A stretch of DNA of 64,000 nt from an uncultured Kordiimonas sp. (GCA_947503575.1 CANNDZ010000001.1:1984001-2048000); one strand, 5' to 3'. Positions 29,907 through 39,591 are shown, numbered from the stretch's first letter. Notes: a model not told the origin generated them from the letters alone. Numbers and translations: made by a program.

Positions 29907-32039
29907 TTGAACAATCCAACATCATGGGCTGGCAAGGCTGTATTATCTGCTATTTGCGCGGTGTTTCTGGCGGTTACATCGCTGGGTGGACAGCAGGTTC
30001 AAGCAACTGACCTAGGCGTCGTAGAAGGCAGCCACAGCACAGCGACATTATACTCTGAATATGAGGTTTACGAGCGGGGTGAGACCTTCTGGCTCGGCCT
30101 TAAGCTTGTACCGCGTGAGGGGTGGCATTCCTATTGGAAAAATTATGGTGACAGTGGTGCTGCGCCGATTTTTAACTGGACTTTGCCGGACGGCGTGACC
30201 GCAGGGGAGCCGCTGTACCCAACCCCGCACCGCATGCCCATTGGCCCTTTGATGAACTATGGCTATGAAGCCGCCTCAACACTTTTGGTCCCGCTTGTTG
30301 TTAGTGATGGCTATCAAGGCTCTTCGGTATCTTTTTCAGTAGGTGTTGAATGGCTTGTCTGCGAAATTGAATGTGTGCCGCAAGACGGCAGCTGGACAGC
30401 ATCCATCCCGGTGGGCGCAATGCAGGCTAGCAATCAGTCTGCCCCCATCTTTTCTGCCGCACGGGCGGCATTGCCGGACCTACCCATCTGGAGCGCCGCG
30501 CTCGAAGTCTATGCTGCGCAGTCACGCCTGAAGGTATATGTGGAGGAGGCAGAGGTACCAAACCTGGCCGAAGCATACTTCTTCCCTGAAGACGAAGGTG
30601 TCACCGAATATGCGGCAGCGCAACAATGGGCCCTGACAGATGAAGGCCTGTTTGTTGACATGAAGCGCACAGAGGGCGGCCTTGAAGCATCAGGCGGTAA
30701 GGGTGTTCTGGTGCTGTCATTCACAGATGGCACCGAACGCGCCGTCGAGGTGGATGCAGACCTGCAAATAGTGGCAGCCTCTCAGGGGGGTAGCGATCAG
30801 GCTCAAACCGCCGGGTCGTCGCCGCTTATTGAGGCTACACTTCCCTTGTGGCAAGCCGTGATTTTTGCTCTGCTGGGCGGCATGGTCCTCAATCTGATGC
30901 CGTGTGTGTTTCCGGTTTTGTCCTTGAAAGCCTTTTCCTTCATTGCTGCCAACGCCAAAACGGCGTCTGAACGCAAGCAGGAGGGTTGGGCTTACACGGC
31001 TGGCATCTGGATCAGCTTTATGGTCATTGTCGCGGTGCTCCTGATCATCAAGTCGGGCGGTGCTGCCATCGGCTGGGGTTTCCAGTTGCAGGAACCAGCT
31101 TTCGTCGGCTCGCTTGTGCTGTTGATGGTGTTGGTGGCGTTGTCTTTGTCGGGCATGTTCAATATCACCATCGGTGTTGAAGGTGCAGGGCAGGGCTTAG
31201 CGGCTCAAAGCGGCAACAAAGGTGCCTTTTTCCAGGGTGTTTTGGCGGCTTTGGTCGCAACACCCTGTACGGCACCCTTGATGGCCCCTGCAATTGGATT
31301 TGCCTTAACTCAACCAGCGCCGACCGTGTTCCTTGTTTTCAGTCTGTTGGCGCTGGGGCTTGCATTGCCTTTCCTTGCCTTGTCATATAGCCCGGCGTTG
31401 GCGCGCATGATGCCGAGACCTGGTCCCTGGATGGAAACGCTAAAACAAGCCCTTGCATTCCCGATGTATCTAACGGCGGCGTGGCTTCTGTATGTATTTA
31501 ACCTGCAGGCAGGAGCAACAGCGACACTGGCGCTGCTGGTGGGTGTTATTGTGGCCATCTTCGGTGTTTGGCTGTGGCAGACATTCAAGGGCATTGTTGG
31601 GCGTGCTATTGCGGTTCTCGCCATGGCTGGCGCTTTGGCTGGTATTATTTACCAACCCTTTGGCGGCACAGGTACCAGCCAACCACCAACAAACGGCGAG
31701 ATACAGGCCTATTCAGAACAAAACTTACAAGCTTTGTTGGATGACGGCGAAACGGTGTTTGCCTACTTCACGGCAGAGTGGTGCATCACCTGTAAGGTAA
31801 ACGAGCAGGTTGCTTTGTTCACAGACGATACGCAGGCTTTATTTGCCGATAAAGGCATCCGCATGCTGAAGGGCGACTGGACCAACCGTAACGCCGAAAT
31901 CGCAAATTTGCTCGCGGATTATGGCCGCGCTGGTGTGCCCTTGTATCTTTTGTTTTCAAAGGGTAGCAGCGAAGCACAAATTTTGCCTGAAATCCTGACC
32001 AACGGTATCATTGCCGATGCAGTCAATGCTATCGAGTAA
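29907..32039 (+). CDS. DsbD/ScsB-like thiol:disulfide interchange protein
   Basis: MPCVFPVLSLK and TPCTAPLMAPAIG membrane Cys, C-terminal thioredoxin-like WCITCK, N-terminal CEIEC. Confidence 0.92.
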   Translation: MNNPTSWAGKAVLSAICAVFLAVTSLGGQQVQATDLGVVEGSHSTATLYSEYEVYERGETFWLGLKLVPREGWHSYWKNYGDSGAAPIFNWTLPDGVTAGEPLYPTPHRMPIGPLMNYGYEAASTLLVPLVVSDGYQGSSVSFSVGVEWLVCEIECVPQDGSWTASIPVGAMQASNQSAPIFSAARAALPDLPIWSAALEVYAAQSRLKVYVEEAEVPNLAEAYFFPEDEGVTEYAAAQQWALTDEGLFVDMKRTEGGLEASGGKGVLVLSFTDGTERAVEVDADLQIVAASQGGSDQAQTAGSSPLIEATLPLWQAVIFALLGGMVLNLMPCVFPVLSLKAFSFIAANAKTASERKQEGWAYTAGIWISFMVIVAVLLIIKSGGAAIGWGFQLQEPAFVGSLVLLMVLVALSLSGMFNITIGVEGAGQGLAAQSGNKGAFFQGVLAALVATPCTAPLMAPAIGFALTQPAPTVFLVFSLLALGLALPFLALSYSPALARMMPRPGPWMETLKQALAFPMYLTAAWLLYVFNLQAGATATLALLVGVIVAIFGVWLWQTFKGIVGRAIAVLAMAGALAGIIYQPFGGTGTSQPPTNGEIQAYSEQNLQALLDDGETVFAYFTAEWCITCKVNEQVALFTDDTQALFADKGIRMLKGDWTNRNAEIANLLADYGRAGVPLYLLFSKGSSEAQILPEILTNGIIADAVNAIE

Positions 32040-32060
32040 GCAGTACAAGGGGTATTAAGG

Positions 32061-32678
32061 ATGCGTTTCATTTCAATCCTGTTCGTTTTCTGGCTGTTCG
32101 GTGGCGGCGCCTCGGCTGTTCCGGTGAATGATCAACCCGCACCAGTGTTCACTGGCATCACCATGACTGGCGAGCCAATCAGCTTGGCTGATTTCATCGG
32201 CACGCCTGTGGTTTTGGAATGGACAAATCATGAATGTCCTTATGTCAGGAAACATTACACCAGCGGCAATATGCAAAAGACTCAGCGCGCTCTTACAGAA
32301 GACGGCGCTATTTGGATTTCGATCATATCGTCAGCCCCGGGTCAGCAAGGGTATGTTGAGGCAGCGCAAGCACAAGAGTTAACAACATCTCGCGGCGTTT
32401 ATGCCGATCATGTCATCCTTGACCCAACCGGTGAAATTGGCCGGTTGTATGCCGCAAAAACCACCCCTCATATGTTTCTGATCGATGCAAATGGTGTACT
32501 AAAATACCAGGGCGCGATAGATGACAAACCGTCGTCAAATATCCGCAGCCTAGATGGCGCAACCAACCATGTCCTGGCTGCTTGGCAGCAGTTGCGCAGC
32601 CAACAAGCCATCACTGTGCCCCGCACAAAAGCTTATGGCTGCAGCGTAAAATATGGCGCGGTCTCCAGCCAAGACTAA
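32061..32678 (+). CDS. secreted redoxin/AhpC-TSA family thioredoxin-fold protein
   Basis: Signal peptide; LEWTNHECPYVRKHY; TPHMFLIDANGVLKYQGAIDD. Confidence 0.88.
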   Translation: MRFISILFVFWLFGGGASAVPVNDQPAPVFTGITMTGEPISLADFIGTPVVLEWTNHECPYVRKHYTSGNMQKTQRALTEDGAIWISIISSAPGQQGYVEAAQAQELTTSRGVYADHVILDPTGEIGRLYAAKTTPHMFLIDANGVLKYQGAIDDKPSSNIRSLDGATNHVLAAWQQLRSQQAITVPRTKAYGCSVKYGAVSSQD

Positions 32679-32847
32679 TTTATGTCCTGTAAAAATGGTT
32701 ATTTCGACGGCGATGGGAATTTTTCTCAACAGTCTTAATAGCTTGTTAAGGCTATTGCCCGACACTCTGCCTCAATCAATCTGGATCACCTGATATGGAA
32801 ATGGGTGCGCCAGAAAGGACTGAGCCAAGAGTAGGCGAGAACAAAGC

Positions 32848-33717
32848 ATGTTTCTTATTATCGGGTTAGTCGTTGTCCTTGTGATGGTGTTTGGGGGCTT
32901 TGCGCTTGCGGGCGGAAGCTTTGACATCATTCTGTACGCCTTGCCGTACGAGTTGATGATTATTTTCGGTGGCTCCCTTGGTGCCTTTATCAGCGCAAAT
33001 TCCACCGGTGTTATGGTCGGCGCGCTTGGTGGCATTGGCAAAGTAATGAAGGGGCCGAAATGGAAGGCGGATGACTACCGTGATCTTCTTTGCCTGATGT
33101 TCTTGCTAATAAAAACCATTCGGTCAAAGGGCGTTGTGGCGATTGAGGCCCATATTGAAACGCCGGAAGAATCTAAAATTTTTCAGCAATTCCCCCGCAT
33201 TGTGGAAGACCATCACGTTGTTGAATTTATCTGCGATTACATCCGGATGCTGACAATGAATTTTGATGATCCAAACCAGATGGAAGACGCAATGAATGCG
33301 GATCTGGAAAAACATCATGCTGAAGAACACGAACCACAGCATGCGTTGCAGACGATGGCTGACGGCCTGCCGGCGGTTGGTATTGTTGCTGCAGTATTGG
33401 GTATTGTAAAAACTATGGGTGCTATCGCTGAACCTGTAGAAGTCCTGGGCGGTATGGTTGGCGGCGCGTTGGTTGGTACGTTCCTGGGTATTTTCCTTTC
33501 GTACCTGATGGTTGCACCCATTGCTGGGCGCTTTGATCAAATCCTTACGGAAGAAGGCCGATTCTTCGAGATTATCAAAGTTGTTCTTGTCTCACATTTG
33601 CAAGGCAACGCTCCTCAAATTTCCGTCGAGTTGGGACGGCGAAATGTTCCGGGGCCTCTGATGCCCACTTTTCTAGAGCTCGAAGAAGCCATCGCTGAGT
33701 TACCGCCTGACGTTTAG
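32848..33717 (+). CDS. motA: flagellar motor stator protein MotA
   Basis: YELMIIFGGSLGAFI, GLPAVGIVAAVLGIVKTMG, VGTFLGIFLSYLMVAPIA. Confidence 0.95.
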   Translation: MFLIIGLVVVLVMVFGGFALAGGSFDIILYALPYELMIIFGGSLGAFISANSTGVMVGALGGIGKVMKGPKWKADDYRDLLCLMFLLIKTIRSKGVVAIEAHIETPEESKIFQQFPRIVEDHHVVEFICDYIRMLTMNFDDPNQMEDAMNADLEKHHAEEHEPQHALQTMADGLPAVGIVAAVLGIVKTMGAIAEPVEVLGGMVGGALVGTFLGIFLSYLMVAPIAGRFDQILTEEGRFFEIIKVVLVSHLQGNAPQISVELGRRNVPGPLMPTFLELEEAIAELPPDV

Positions 33718-33747
33718 GTGATGCCCAAAATTTAATAAAGATTTTCG

Positions 33748-33779
33748 CGCAGCTTATGGCATCATGAGCTGCGTTTTTT
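33748..33779 (+). terminator. Rho-independent terminator after motA
   Basis: CGCAGCTTATG-gcat-CATGAGCTGCG then TTTTTT. Confidence 0.85.
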
Positions 33780-33809
33780 ATTGGACTGAAGTAATGAAAG
33801 CCGAACACT

Positions 33810-34937
33810 ATGGAAACTGATCAAAAATTCAGGGTCGGGATATTGGGAGCAAGCGGATACACGGGTGCCGATCTTGTGCGTTTGCTGGTTCGGCATCCAA
33901 ATGTCAAAATTGAACTGATGACGGCGGAGCGTAAGGCTGGGCAGCCGATAAGTGCAGTTTTTCCCCATCTGCATGGGCTTGATCTGCCTGACATGATCAG
34001 CATTGATGATGTGGAATGGCCAGCAATTGACCTCGATCTTGTATTTTGTGCATTGCCGCACGCGACAAGCCAGCAGGTCATCATGGGCATGATGCACGCG
34101 ACACGACACAGCCTGCTTGAAGAACTTGTGGTGGAAACCACGGCAGACCTGGCGTCCCAAATTCGCGGCAAGACCAAAGTAGTGGATCTGAGCGCCGATT
34201 TCCGGCTGCGCGATACAGCGACCTATGCCGAATGGTATGGCAGAGAGCATTCTGCCCAAGACCTTCAACCCAAAGCAGTTTATGGCCTGACAGAGTGGTA
34301 TAGAGACAGCGTTAGCACTGCTGATCTTGTGGCATGTCCAGGGTGTTACCCAACGGCAGCTCTGTTGGCGCTTATTCCGCTGCTCAAAGGTCAGCATATT
34401 CAGGCGCAAGACATTATCATTGATGCAAAATCCGGCGTGTCTGGGGCAGGGCGCTCGCTGAAAGAACAAAACCTGTTTGTTGAGGTGGCCGAGGCAATGC
34501 ATCCCTACGGTCTTGGCGCGCATCGGCATATGCCGGAGATTGAGCAGGAACTGTCCCTCTGCGCCGAGGAAAACGTAACCATCAGCTTTACACCTCATTT
34601 GGTGCCAATGAACCGGGGCGAATTGGAAACCATCTATGTGCGTTGTGCGGAAGGGCAATCCGCTGCGACACTGAAAGAAGCCTTGGAAGCAGCCTACGCC
34701 AGTGAGCCTTTCGTGACTGTTTTGCCGGAGGCAACATCGCCCTCAACCCGCATGGTTCGCGGCTCTAACATGTGCGTTTTGAACGTCTTTGAAGACAGGG
34801 TGCTGGGGCGTGCGATTGTTGTTGCCGCAATTGATAACCTGGTTAAAGGGTCCTCTGGTCAGGCGATTCAGAATATGAACCTGATGCTGGGGCTTGAAGA
34901 AACCACGGGCTTGATGCAGGCTCCGCTCTTTCCCTGA
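33810..34937 (+). CDS. argC: N-acetyl-gamma-glutamyl-phosphate reductase
   Basis: GILGASGYTGADLVRLL; VACPGCYPTAALLAL; GVSGAGR. Confidence 0.97.
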   Translation: METDQKFRVGILGASGYTGADLVRLLVRHPNVKIELMTAERKAGQPISAVFPHLHGLDLPDMISIDDVEWPAIDLDLVFCALPHATSQQVIMGMMHATRHSLLEELVVETTADLASQIRGKTKVVDLSADFRLRDTATYAEWYGREHSAQDLQPKAVYGLTEWYRDSVSTADLVACPGCYPTAALLALIPLLKGQHIQAQDIIIDAKSGVSGAGRSLKEQNLFVEVAEAMHPYGLGAHRHMPEIEQELSLCAEENVTISFTPHLVPMNRGELETIYVRCAEGQSAATLKEALEAAYASEPFVTVLPEATSPSTRMVRGSNMCVLNVFEDRVLGRAIVVAAIDNLVKGSSGQAIQNMNLMLGLEETTGLMQAPLFP

Positions 34938-34953
34938 TATTAACAGAGTAACA

Positions 34954-35556
34954 ATGACTGATTATCCGCTTTCCAAGACCGCCCGTCATGGCGGCACCCT
35001 GACACCGTTTCAGCAGATTTGGCCCACTGTTCCGCAGTCAGCCTTCGTTTTTCATGGGGCACAGCTTATTGGGTCTGTGACGTTGGGCGAAAGGGTTAGC
35101 ATTTGGCACAACTGCGTTTTACGCGGTGATGTGAATCATATAGTCGTTGGCGATCGAAGTAACATCCAGGATGGCACTGTCATTCACGTCAGCACCCGCA
35201 CGCATCCAACCATCATTGATAAAGATGTTCTGGTAGCTCACAAGGCCATGCTGCATGGCTGTCATCTGCATGACAACAGCTTTGTGGGGATGGCAGGCAT
35301 CGTTATGGACAATGCCGTTATTGAAAGTGATGGCATGCTGGCTGCGGGGGGTATGCTGACACCTGGCAAGCGTATCAAACGTGGTGAACTGTGGGCGGGG
35401 AGCCCGGCAAAGTTTGTCCGTCATGTTAAAGACAGCGAACTGGAGAAAAACCGCGGCATGGCGGAGCACTACCGATTGCTGGCGGTCCAGCATGATGCCG
35501 ATAGTCGGGGCGAAACGATTGATCCCCCTTATCCCTTTAGCCTTGCTGAAAAATAA
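34954..35556 (+). CDS. gamma-carbonic anhydrase family protein
   Basis: Left-handed beta-helix repeats; NIQDGTVIHV, VAHKAMLHGCHL, LWAGSPAKFVR. Confidence 0.92.
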   Translation: MTDYPLSKTARHGGTLTPFQQIWPTVPQSAFVFHGAQLIGSVTLGERVSIWHNCVLRGDVNHIVVGDRSNIQDGTVIHVSTRTHPTIIDKDVLVAHKAMLHGCHLHDNSFVGMAGIVMDNAVIESDGMLAAGGMLTPGKRIKRGELWAGSPAKFVRHVKDSELEKNRGMAEHYRLLAVQHDADSRGETIDPPYPFSLAEK

Positions 35557-35679
35557 ACCCCGGGTGTGGGTAGTGCGTCCAGCGCATAAAGAACACATAA
35601 AATCGCTTGAAAAACAAACATCTGGCCTCACTTCTGGTGCGTAACCTATAGACCACGCAAACCAGACAAGGATGACAGT

Positions 35680-36273
35680 ATGCCAGTGAAAATTCCCGAA
35701 CTTCCTTATGACCAAGATGCCCTTGCGCCGCATATCTCCGAGAAGACAATGGCGTATCATTATGGCAAGCATCATCTTGGGTATTTCAACAAACTGAGTG
35801 CGGCCACCGACGGTACCGACCTAGAGGGGCTGAGCTTGGAGGAATTGATCCACCGGTCGTCAGGCGACCCGGAGTTGAAGGGTATTTTCAATAACGCGGC
35901 TCAGGTGTGGAACCACAGTTTTTATTGGCATTCGATGGCGCCGTCGGGAGGCGGTATGCCAGGTGGTGGTCTTGCAACGCTGATAAAGCGTGATTTCGGT
36001 AGTTTTGACGCGTTCCTTGAAGAGTTTAAATCTAAAGCAGCAAGCCAGTTTGGGTCCGGTTGGGCCTGGTTGGTAGTTGATGCGGGAACCCTGAAAATTG
36101 TAACCACGTCCAACGCTGACACACCCATTACGCAAGGTGTTACGCCTCTTTTGTGTGTTGATGTGTGGGAACATGCCTATTATTTGGATTACCAGAATGG
36201 GCGCGCTGACTATCTTGATGTCTTTTTTGCGGATCTTGTCGACTGGTCATTTGCTGAGAAGAACCTGCCTTAA
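35680..36273 (+). CDS. sodB: superoxide dismutase (Fe type)
   Basis: NNAAQVWNHSFYWHSM, FGSGWAWLV, DVWEHAYYLDYQN. Confidence 0.96.
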   Translation: MPVKIPELPYDQDALAPHISEKTMAYHYGKHHLGYFNKLSAATDGTDLEGLSLEELIHRSSGDPELKGIFNNAAQVWNHSFYWHSMAPSGGGMPGGGLATLIKRDFGSFDAFLEEFKSKAASQFGSGWAWLVVDAGTLKIVTTSNADTPITQGVTPLLCVDVWEHAYYLDYQNGRADYLDVFFADLVDWSFAEKNLP

Positions 36274-36283
36274 CAGAACAATA

Positions 36284-36311
36284 AAAAAGGGCTGGATAAC
36301 CAGCCCTTTTT
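36284..36311. terminator. bidirectional terminator between convergent sodB and puuD-like gene
   Basis: AAAAAGGGCTGG-ATAA-CCAGCCCTTTTT perfect 12-bp stem. Confidence 0.9.
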
Positions 36312-36353
36312 CTTTATTCGGATGCCTATCGTTTCAAGGCTATCTGTGCGGTC

Positions 36354-36941
36354 CTAAAAGCCCATCGCGCCATTTTGAGCGCTTACCATGCTGTAAAGCA
36401 TAGGGATCGACAGCAGCGTGTTGGTGCGGCTGAAAAGCATGGCTTTTCGGGCTGCTGCTGGTTTGGCGTCTGCATCGGCCTCTACAATACCGAGCGCGAT
36501 TTTTTGGTTTGGCCAGATGATGAACCAAACGTTGAACCACATGATAATGGCGAACCACATACCAATGCCGATAAGGCGTGTGCTGCTGTCCAGTGTTAGC
36601 GCATCAACAAGGTAACCGTTGGCATGCGCCAGAACAACGCCGCTCGCCAGTGTAAACATGGCACCCCAGCGGAACCACCAAAGGGCACGCGGTGCGATAT
36701 GCTTGCCGATTGCCGGCTTCATTTCATCAGGAATTTGCGGCATTGTCGGAATTTGGACGAAGTTGAAGTACCACAGCAGGCCAATCCACATTACACCTGA
36801 CAGGACGTGAATGTAGCGTGCGTAAAAGCTCAAGTCGTACGGATAAGCGCCGCTACCCTGAACTGTTAAAAACAGCAGGATCAGCATCACCACAACGCCG
36901 ACGATTACAGTGTTTTGAAGTGACTCTAGAATTTTACCCAT
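36354..36941 (-). CDS. urate hydroxylase PuuD-like membrane protein
   Basis: RYIHVLSGVMWIGLLWYFNFVQ; MWFAIIMWFNVWFIIWPNQ; RBS GGGAG before ATG at 36941. Confidence 0.75.
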   Translation of the reverse strand: MGKILESLQNTVIVGVVVMLILLFLTVQGSGAYPYDLSFYARYIHVLSGVMWIGLLWYFNFVQIPTMPQIPDEMKPAIGKHIAPRALWWFRWGAMFTLASGVVLAHANGYLVDALTLDSSTRLIGIGMWFAIIMWFNVWFIIWPNQKIALGIVEADADAKPAAARKAMLFSRTNTLLSIPMLYSMVSAQNGAMGF

Positions 36942-37136
36942 AACGTGCTCCCTAAGAATCGGTTGGTCCCTTGTGGCGCACATTAGTCCCGTTAGTTTTG
37001 ACACACAAGAAAAACCGGATTTTTATCAGGCTTCCCAATGAGATGACGGAAATTCCGTAGTGCTCGAGCAGGCAGATAGGATGCAGTGTTCAAAAGGTCT
37101 TGTAAATCGGCTGGTACCGGGGCAGGTTGCCGCCCG

Positions 37137-37994
37137 ATGAGCCAAGACACAACACATATCGATCAAAAGCATATCGTCTACTGCCGTGAAATGGTGCGTA
37201 GCGATGACAGAGAGCGCTATGAATGTGCCTTGTTCGCGCCAAAGCATGTCCAGCGGCGCCTGTGGGCCCTTTATGCGTTCAACCAGGAAATTGCCAAAAC
37301 ACGGGAAAATGTATCTGAGCCTGCCTTGGGCGAAATCAGGTTGCAGTGGTGGCGCGATGTGTTGGTTGAAGTTCAGGAAGGGCAGGTGCGGGACCATCCG
37401 GTTGTGCAGGCGATGGCTTGGACATTGAACGATGCTGATATTCTCAAGCGGCTTGAAGCGTTGATTGAAGCGCGTGAGCAGGATTTGTACGATGAAGGCC
37501 CTGCGGACCAGCCCGCCCTGGAAGCGTATGCCCGTGCTGTTGGTGGCATGCTGGCACAAACAGCCCTTGCCGTTAGTTTAAAAAACGCGCCGGATCAGGC
37601 ACTGTTGGATCGCGCAGAAAAGCTTGGTGGTGCATGGGCCATGCTGGGGCTGGTGCGGGCAATCCCATTTCATTGGGCGAGTAACCGCAATTATGTGCCG
37701 GGGGACAAGGGGTTGGCATCCCTGGCGACAACCGATGCCGACAAAATGTTCGAGCTTGCGGCACCGTCAATTGAAAAAATGGTGGCTTATAGTCATGAGG
37801 CGCTGCAGGACTTGCGGTCTGACAAGGTGGCTATACCGGGGGATGCGCGGCATGTGTTTTTGTGTAGTGCGCAACTAAGCCTGCATTTGAAGGCGCTTAA
37901 AGCTGCGGGCAACAATCCCTTTAAGGCACTCGCCCCCAACAGTTTTCAGCGATTGAAAGCACTATTTGGGGCGATGCTTTTTGGCCGCTATTAG
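37137..37994 (+). CDS. squalene/phytoene synthase fold protein, NDUFAF6-like
   Basis: RRLWALYAFNQEIAKTRENVSEPALGEIRLQWWRD; both Asp-rich prenyl synthase motifs are absent. Confidence 0.8.
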   Translation: MSQDTTHIDQKHIVYCREMVRSDDRERYECALFAPKHVQRRLWALYAFNQEIAKTRENVSEPALGEIRLQWWRDVLVEVQEGQVRDHPVVQAMAWTLNDADILKRLEALIEAREQDLYDEGPADQPALEAYARAVGGMLAQTALAVSLKNAPDQALLDRAEKLGGAWAMLGLVRAIPFHWASNRNYVPGDKGLASLATTDADKMFELAAPSIEKMVAYSHEALQDLRSDKVAIPGDARHVFLCSAQLSLHLKALKAAGNNPFKALAPNSFQRLKALFGAMLFGRY

Positions 37995-38140
37995 GCTCAG
38001 TATTTTTTGGGCCACTGTCAGCTGAAACATACTGATCAACCGATAATATCTTTCCAGTCTCACAACTTTTTCAGCCTCAATTGATAACTTTGATACATCT
38101 GAACTGTGCGATGGTCAGGATCAATGCCTGCCTAAAACAT

Positions 38141-38169
38141 AAAAAGCCCGTCCTTCTGCCCACGGGGCT
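38141..38169 (-). terminator. Rho-independent terminator on minus strand
   Basis: minus strand AGCCCCGT...ACGGGCT followed by TTTTT. Confidence 0.6.
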
Positions 38170-38248
38170 ATGAAAAGACAGGCTCTTCGAAATTTTTATG
38201 TCAGGTACTTACAGGAAAAACCTGATGTTCTGTGCCAGATAGAAAAAG

Positions 38249-38431
38249 TCAGGCTTGAATATCAACACGCTCGCCCACACCGGGGCCAGTTGCAGATGGT
38301 TCAACTTCTTTACGTTCCACATCACTATCATTGGCTGCTTTGCGTTCTTCAGCAGCAGACTCAAGTGACCCAGAGCGACCTGATGCACCGATTGATTCCG
38401 CTGTCGCGGCAGTCGAGCTTTGAATATCCAC
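38249..38431 (-). CDS. putative ~60-aa hydrophilic small protein
   Basis: GTG start preceded by GGAG with 7-nt spacing; protein (V)DIQSSTAATAESIGASGRSGSLESAAEERKAANDSDVERKEVEPSATGPGVGERVDIQA; terminator downstream. Confidence 0.55.
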   Translation of the reverse strand: MDIQSSTAATAESIGASGRSGSLESAAEERKAANDSDVERKEVEPSATGPGVGERVDIQA

Positions 38432-38529
38432 TTTACTTCTCCAACATCGTGCATTCACCCATGACGCACGATTTCTCTCAGCAATTGATAATATAGATGA
38501 TCCGTGTCTAAACTTCCATGGAAAGCATA

Positions 38530-38618
38530 TTTTTTCTTTGTTTTTCAGGCGTTTCCGGCAATTTTTGCCTAGTTTTCGTACTTTTTTGATGGATTTTCGT
38601 AATTTTTTTGGCGGGTTT
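38530..38618. promoter_or_regulatory. phased T-tract array, predicted intrinsically curved DNA
   Basis: T-tract centres at about 38532.5, 38543, 38553, 38564, 38574.5, 38584.5, 38595.5, 38606 and 38617 (mean spacing ~10.6 bp). Confidence 0.75.
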
Positions 38619-38620
38619 GT

Positions 38621-39499
38621 GTGCAGAAAATAGATAAAATTTTACCAATCCGAATCATTTTGGCTCTTGTTCCAATCGGTCTTGCGGCGTGTGCAGCCCC
38701 GGCGGGGCAGCAAGCCAAAGACGATATTGGTCCGGTCACAGCGTATGCCCGCAACAGCCTTGCCGCCAAAAATCCTGAGGGGTTACTGCGTTTGGGCGAG
38801 GGATTCGAGCGCTCGGGTGATTTCATGGGCGCGCGAAAACTGTATGCTCAGGCAAAGCTTGCGGCCCCCGACTTGATTGACGCCCGAATAGCCTACGCCC
38901 GCGCCACCGCCAAGGCTGGTTTTGATGATGAGGCAGTCGCCGAACTGACCCTTGTTTTGGCTGATGCGCCCGACAATGCCGCTGCCATGGGCGTTCTCGC
39001 TCAGATACACGCAGACGCGGCGCGCTACGCCTCGGCCTATAAGTTATTGGAAAACCTATCGTCTCCAACACCTGATGAGGTAAACCTGAAAGGTAAGATT
39101 GCTCATGTGTTGGGGCAGCCTGCAGACGGGCACGGACTTCTGTTATCCGCGCTGGAGGAATCACCCGATGACGCTAGGGTGCTGGAGGCTGCAGCGCTTT
39201 CCTTTGCACTAAGTGGCGAGTATGCGGGCGCCGTCAGCTTGCTACGCCGCAGCATGGACCGCCCGACGGCGCGTAATGATGCGCAGAAAAGCCTTGCGCT
39301 TGTTTATGCGCTGTCAGGACAGCGGCAACTGGCGCTCCGTCTGGCCAGAGACGTGGTGCCTGCGCCAGAAATGCAAAGACTGGATGTTTATTTTCGGATA
39401 TTACCCCGTTTCAGTCCAGTAGAGCAGGCAGCAGCAGTGTTTTTCGACCGTTTGCCCGCGGACAGTGCTAGTCGATTATCCGGTCGTGCGACCAATTGA
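38621..39499 (+). CDS. TPR-containing lipoprotein (TadD-like)
   Basis: Lipobox GLAACA; repeated TPR helices. Confidence 0.75.
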   Translation: MQKIDKILPIRIILALVPIGLAACAAPAGQQAKDDIGPVTAYARNSLAAKNPEGLLRLGEGFERSGDFMGARKLYAQAKLAAPDLIDARIAYARATAKAGFDDEAVAELTLVLADAPDNAAAMGVLAQIHADAARYASAYKLLENLSSPTPDEVNLKGKIAHVLGQPADGHGLLLSALEESPDDARVLEAAALSFALSGEYAGAVSLLRRSMDRPTARNDAQKSLALVYALSGQRQLALRLARDVVPAPEMQRLDVYFRILPRFSPVEQAAAVFFDRLPADSASRLSGRATN

Positions 39500-39591
39500 C
39501 TCTTGAATGCCGCACCCTTGCAGTTTAATCAGACATACAAGTCGGCGGTTTGGCGTCTCTGGAGTTTGGTGTCTTGAAGCAATGTGAAAAT

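Noticed and set aside
28805-29935. 376-aa minus-strand ORF
   Set aside because: Fully antisense to the clear M28 peptidase CDS; composition (Arg/His/Cys/Asn mix) is typical of a shadow ORF
33762-34658. 298-aa minus-strand ORF
   Set aside because: Antisense to argC; shadow ORF
38078-38491. 10-mer CAATTGATAA repeated at 38078 and 38482
   Set aside because: Short AT-rich match; expected by chance at this length
38170-38496. 108-aa plus-strand ORF
   Set aside because: Antisense to the better-supported small minus-strand gene; Gln/His/Leu-rich composition and no RBS
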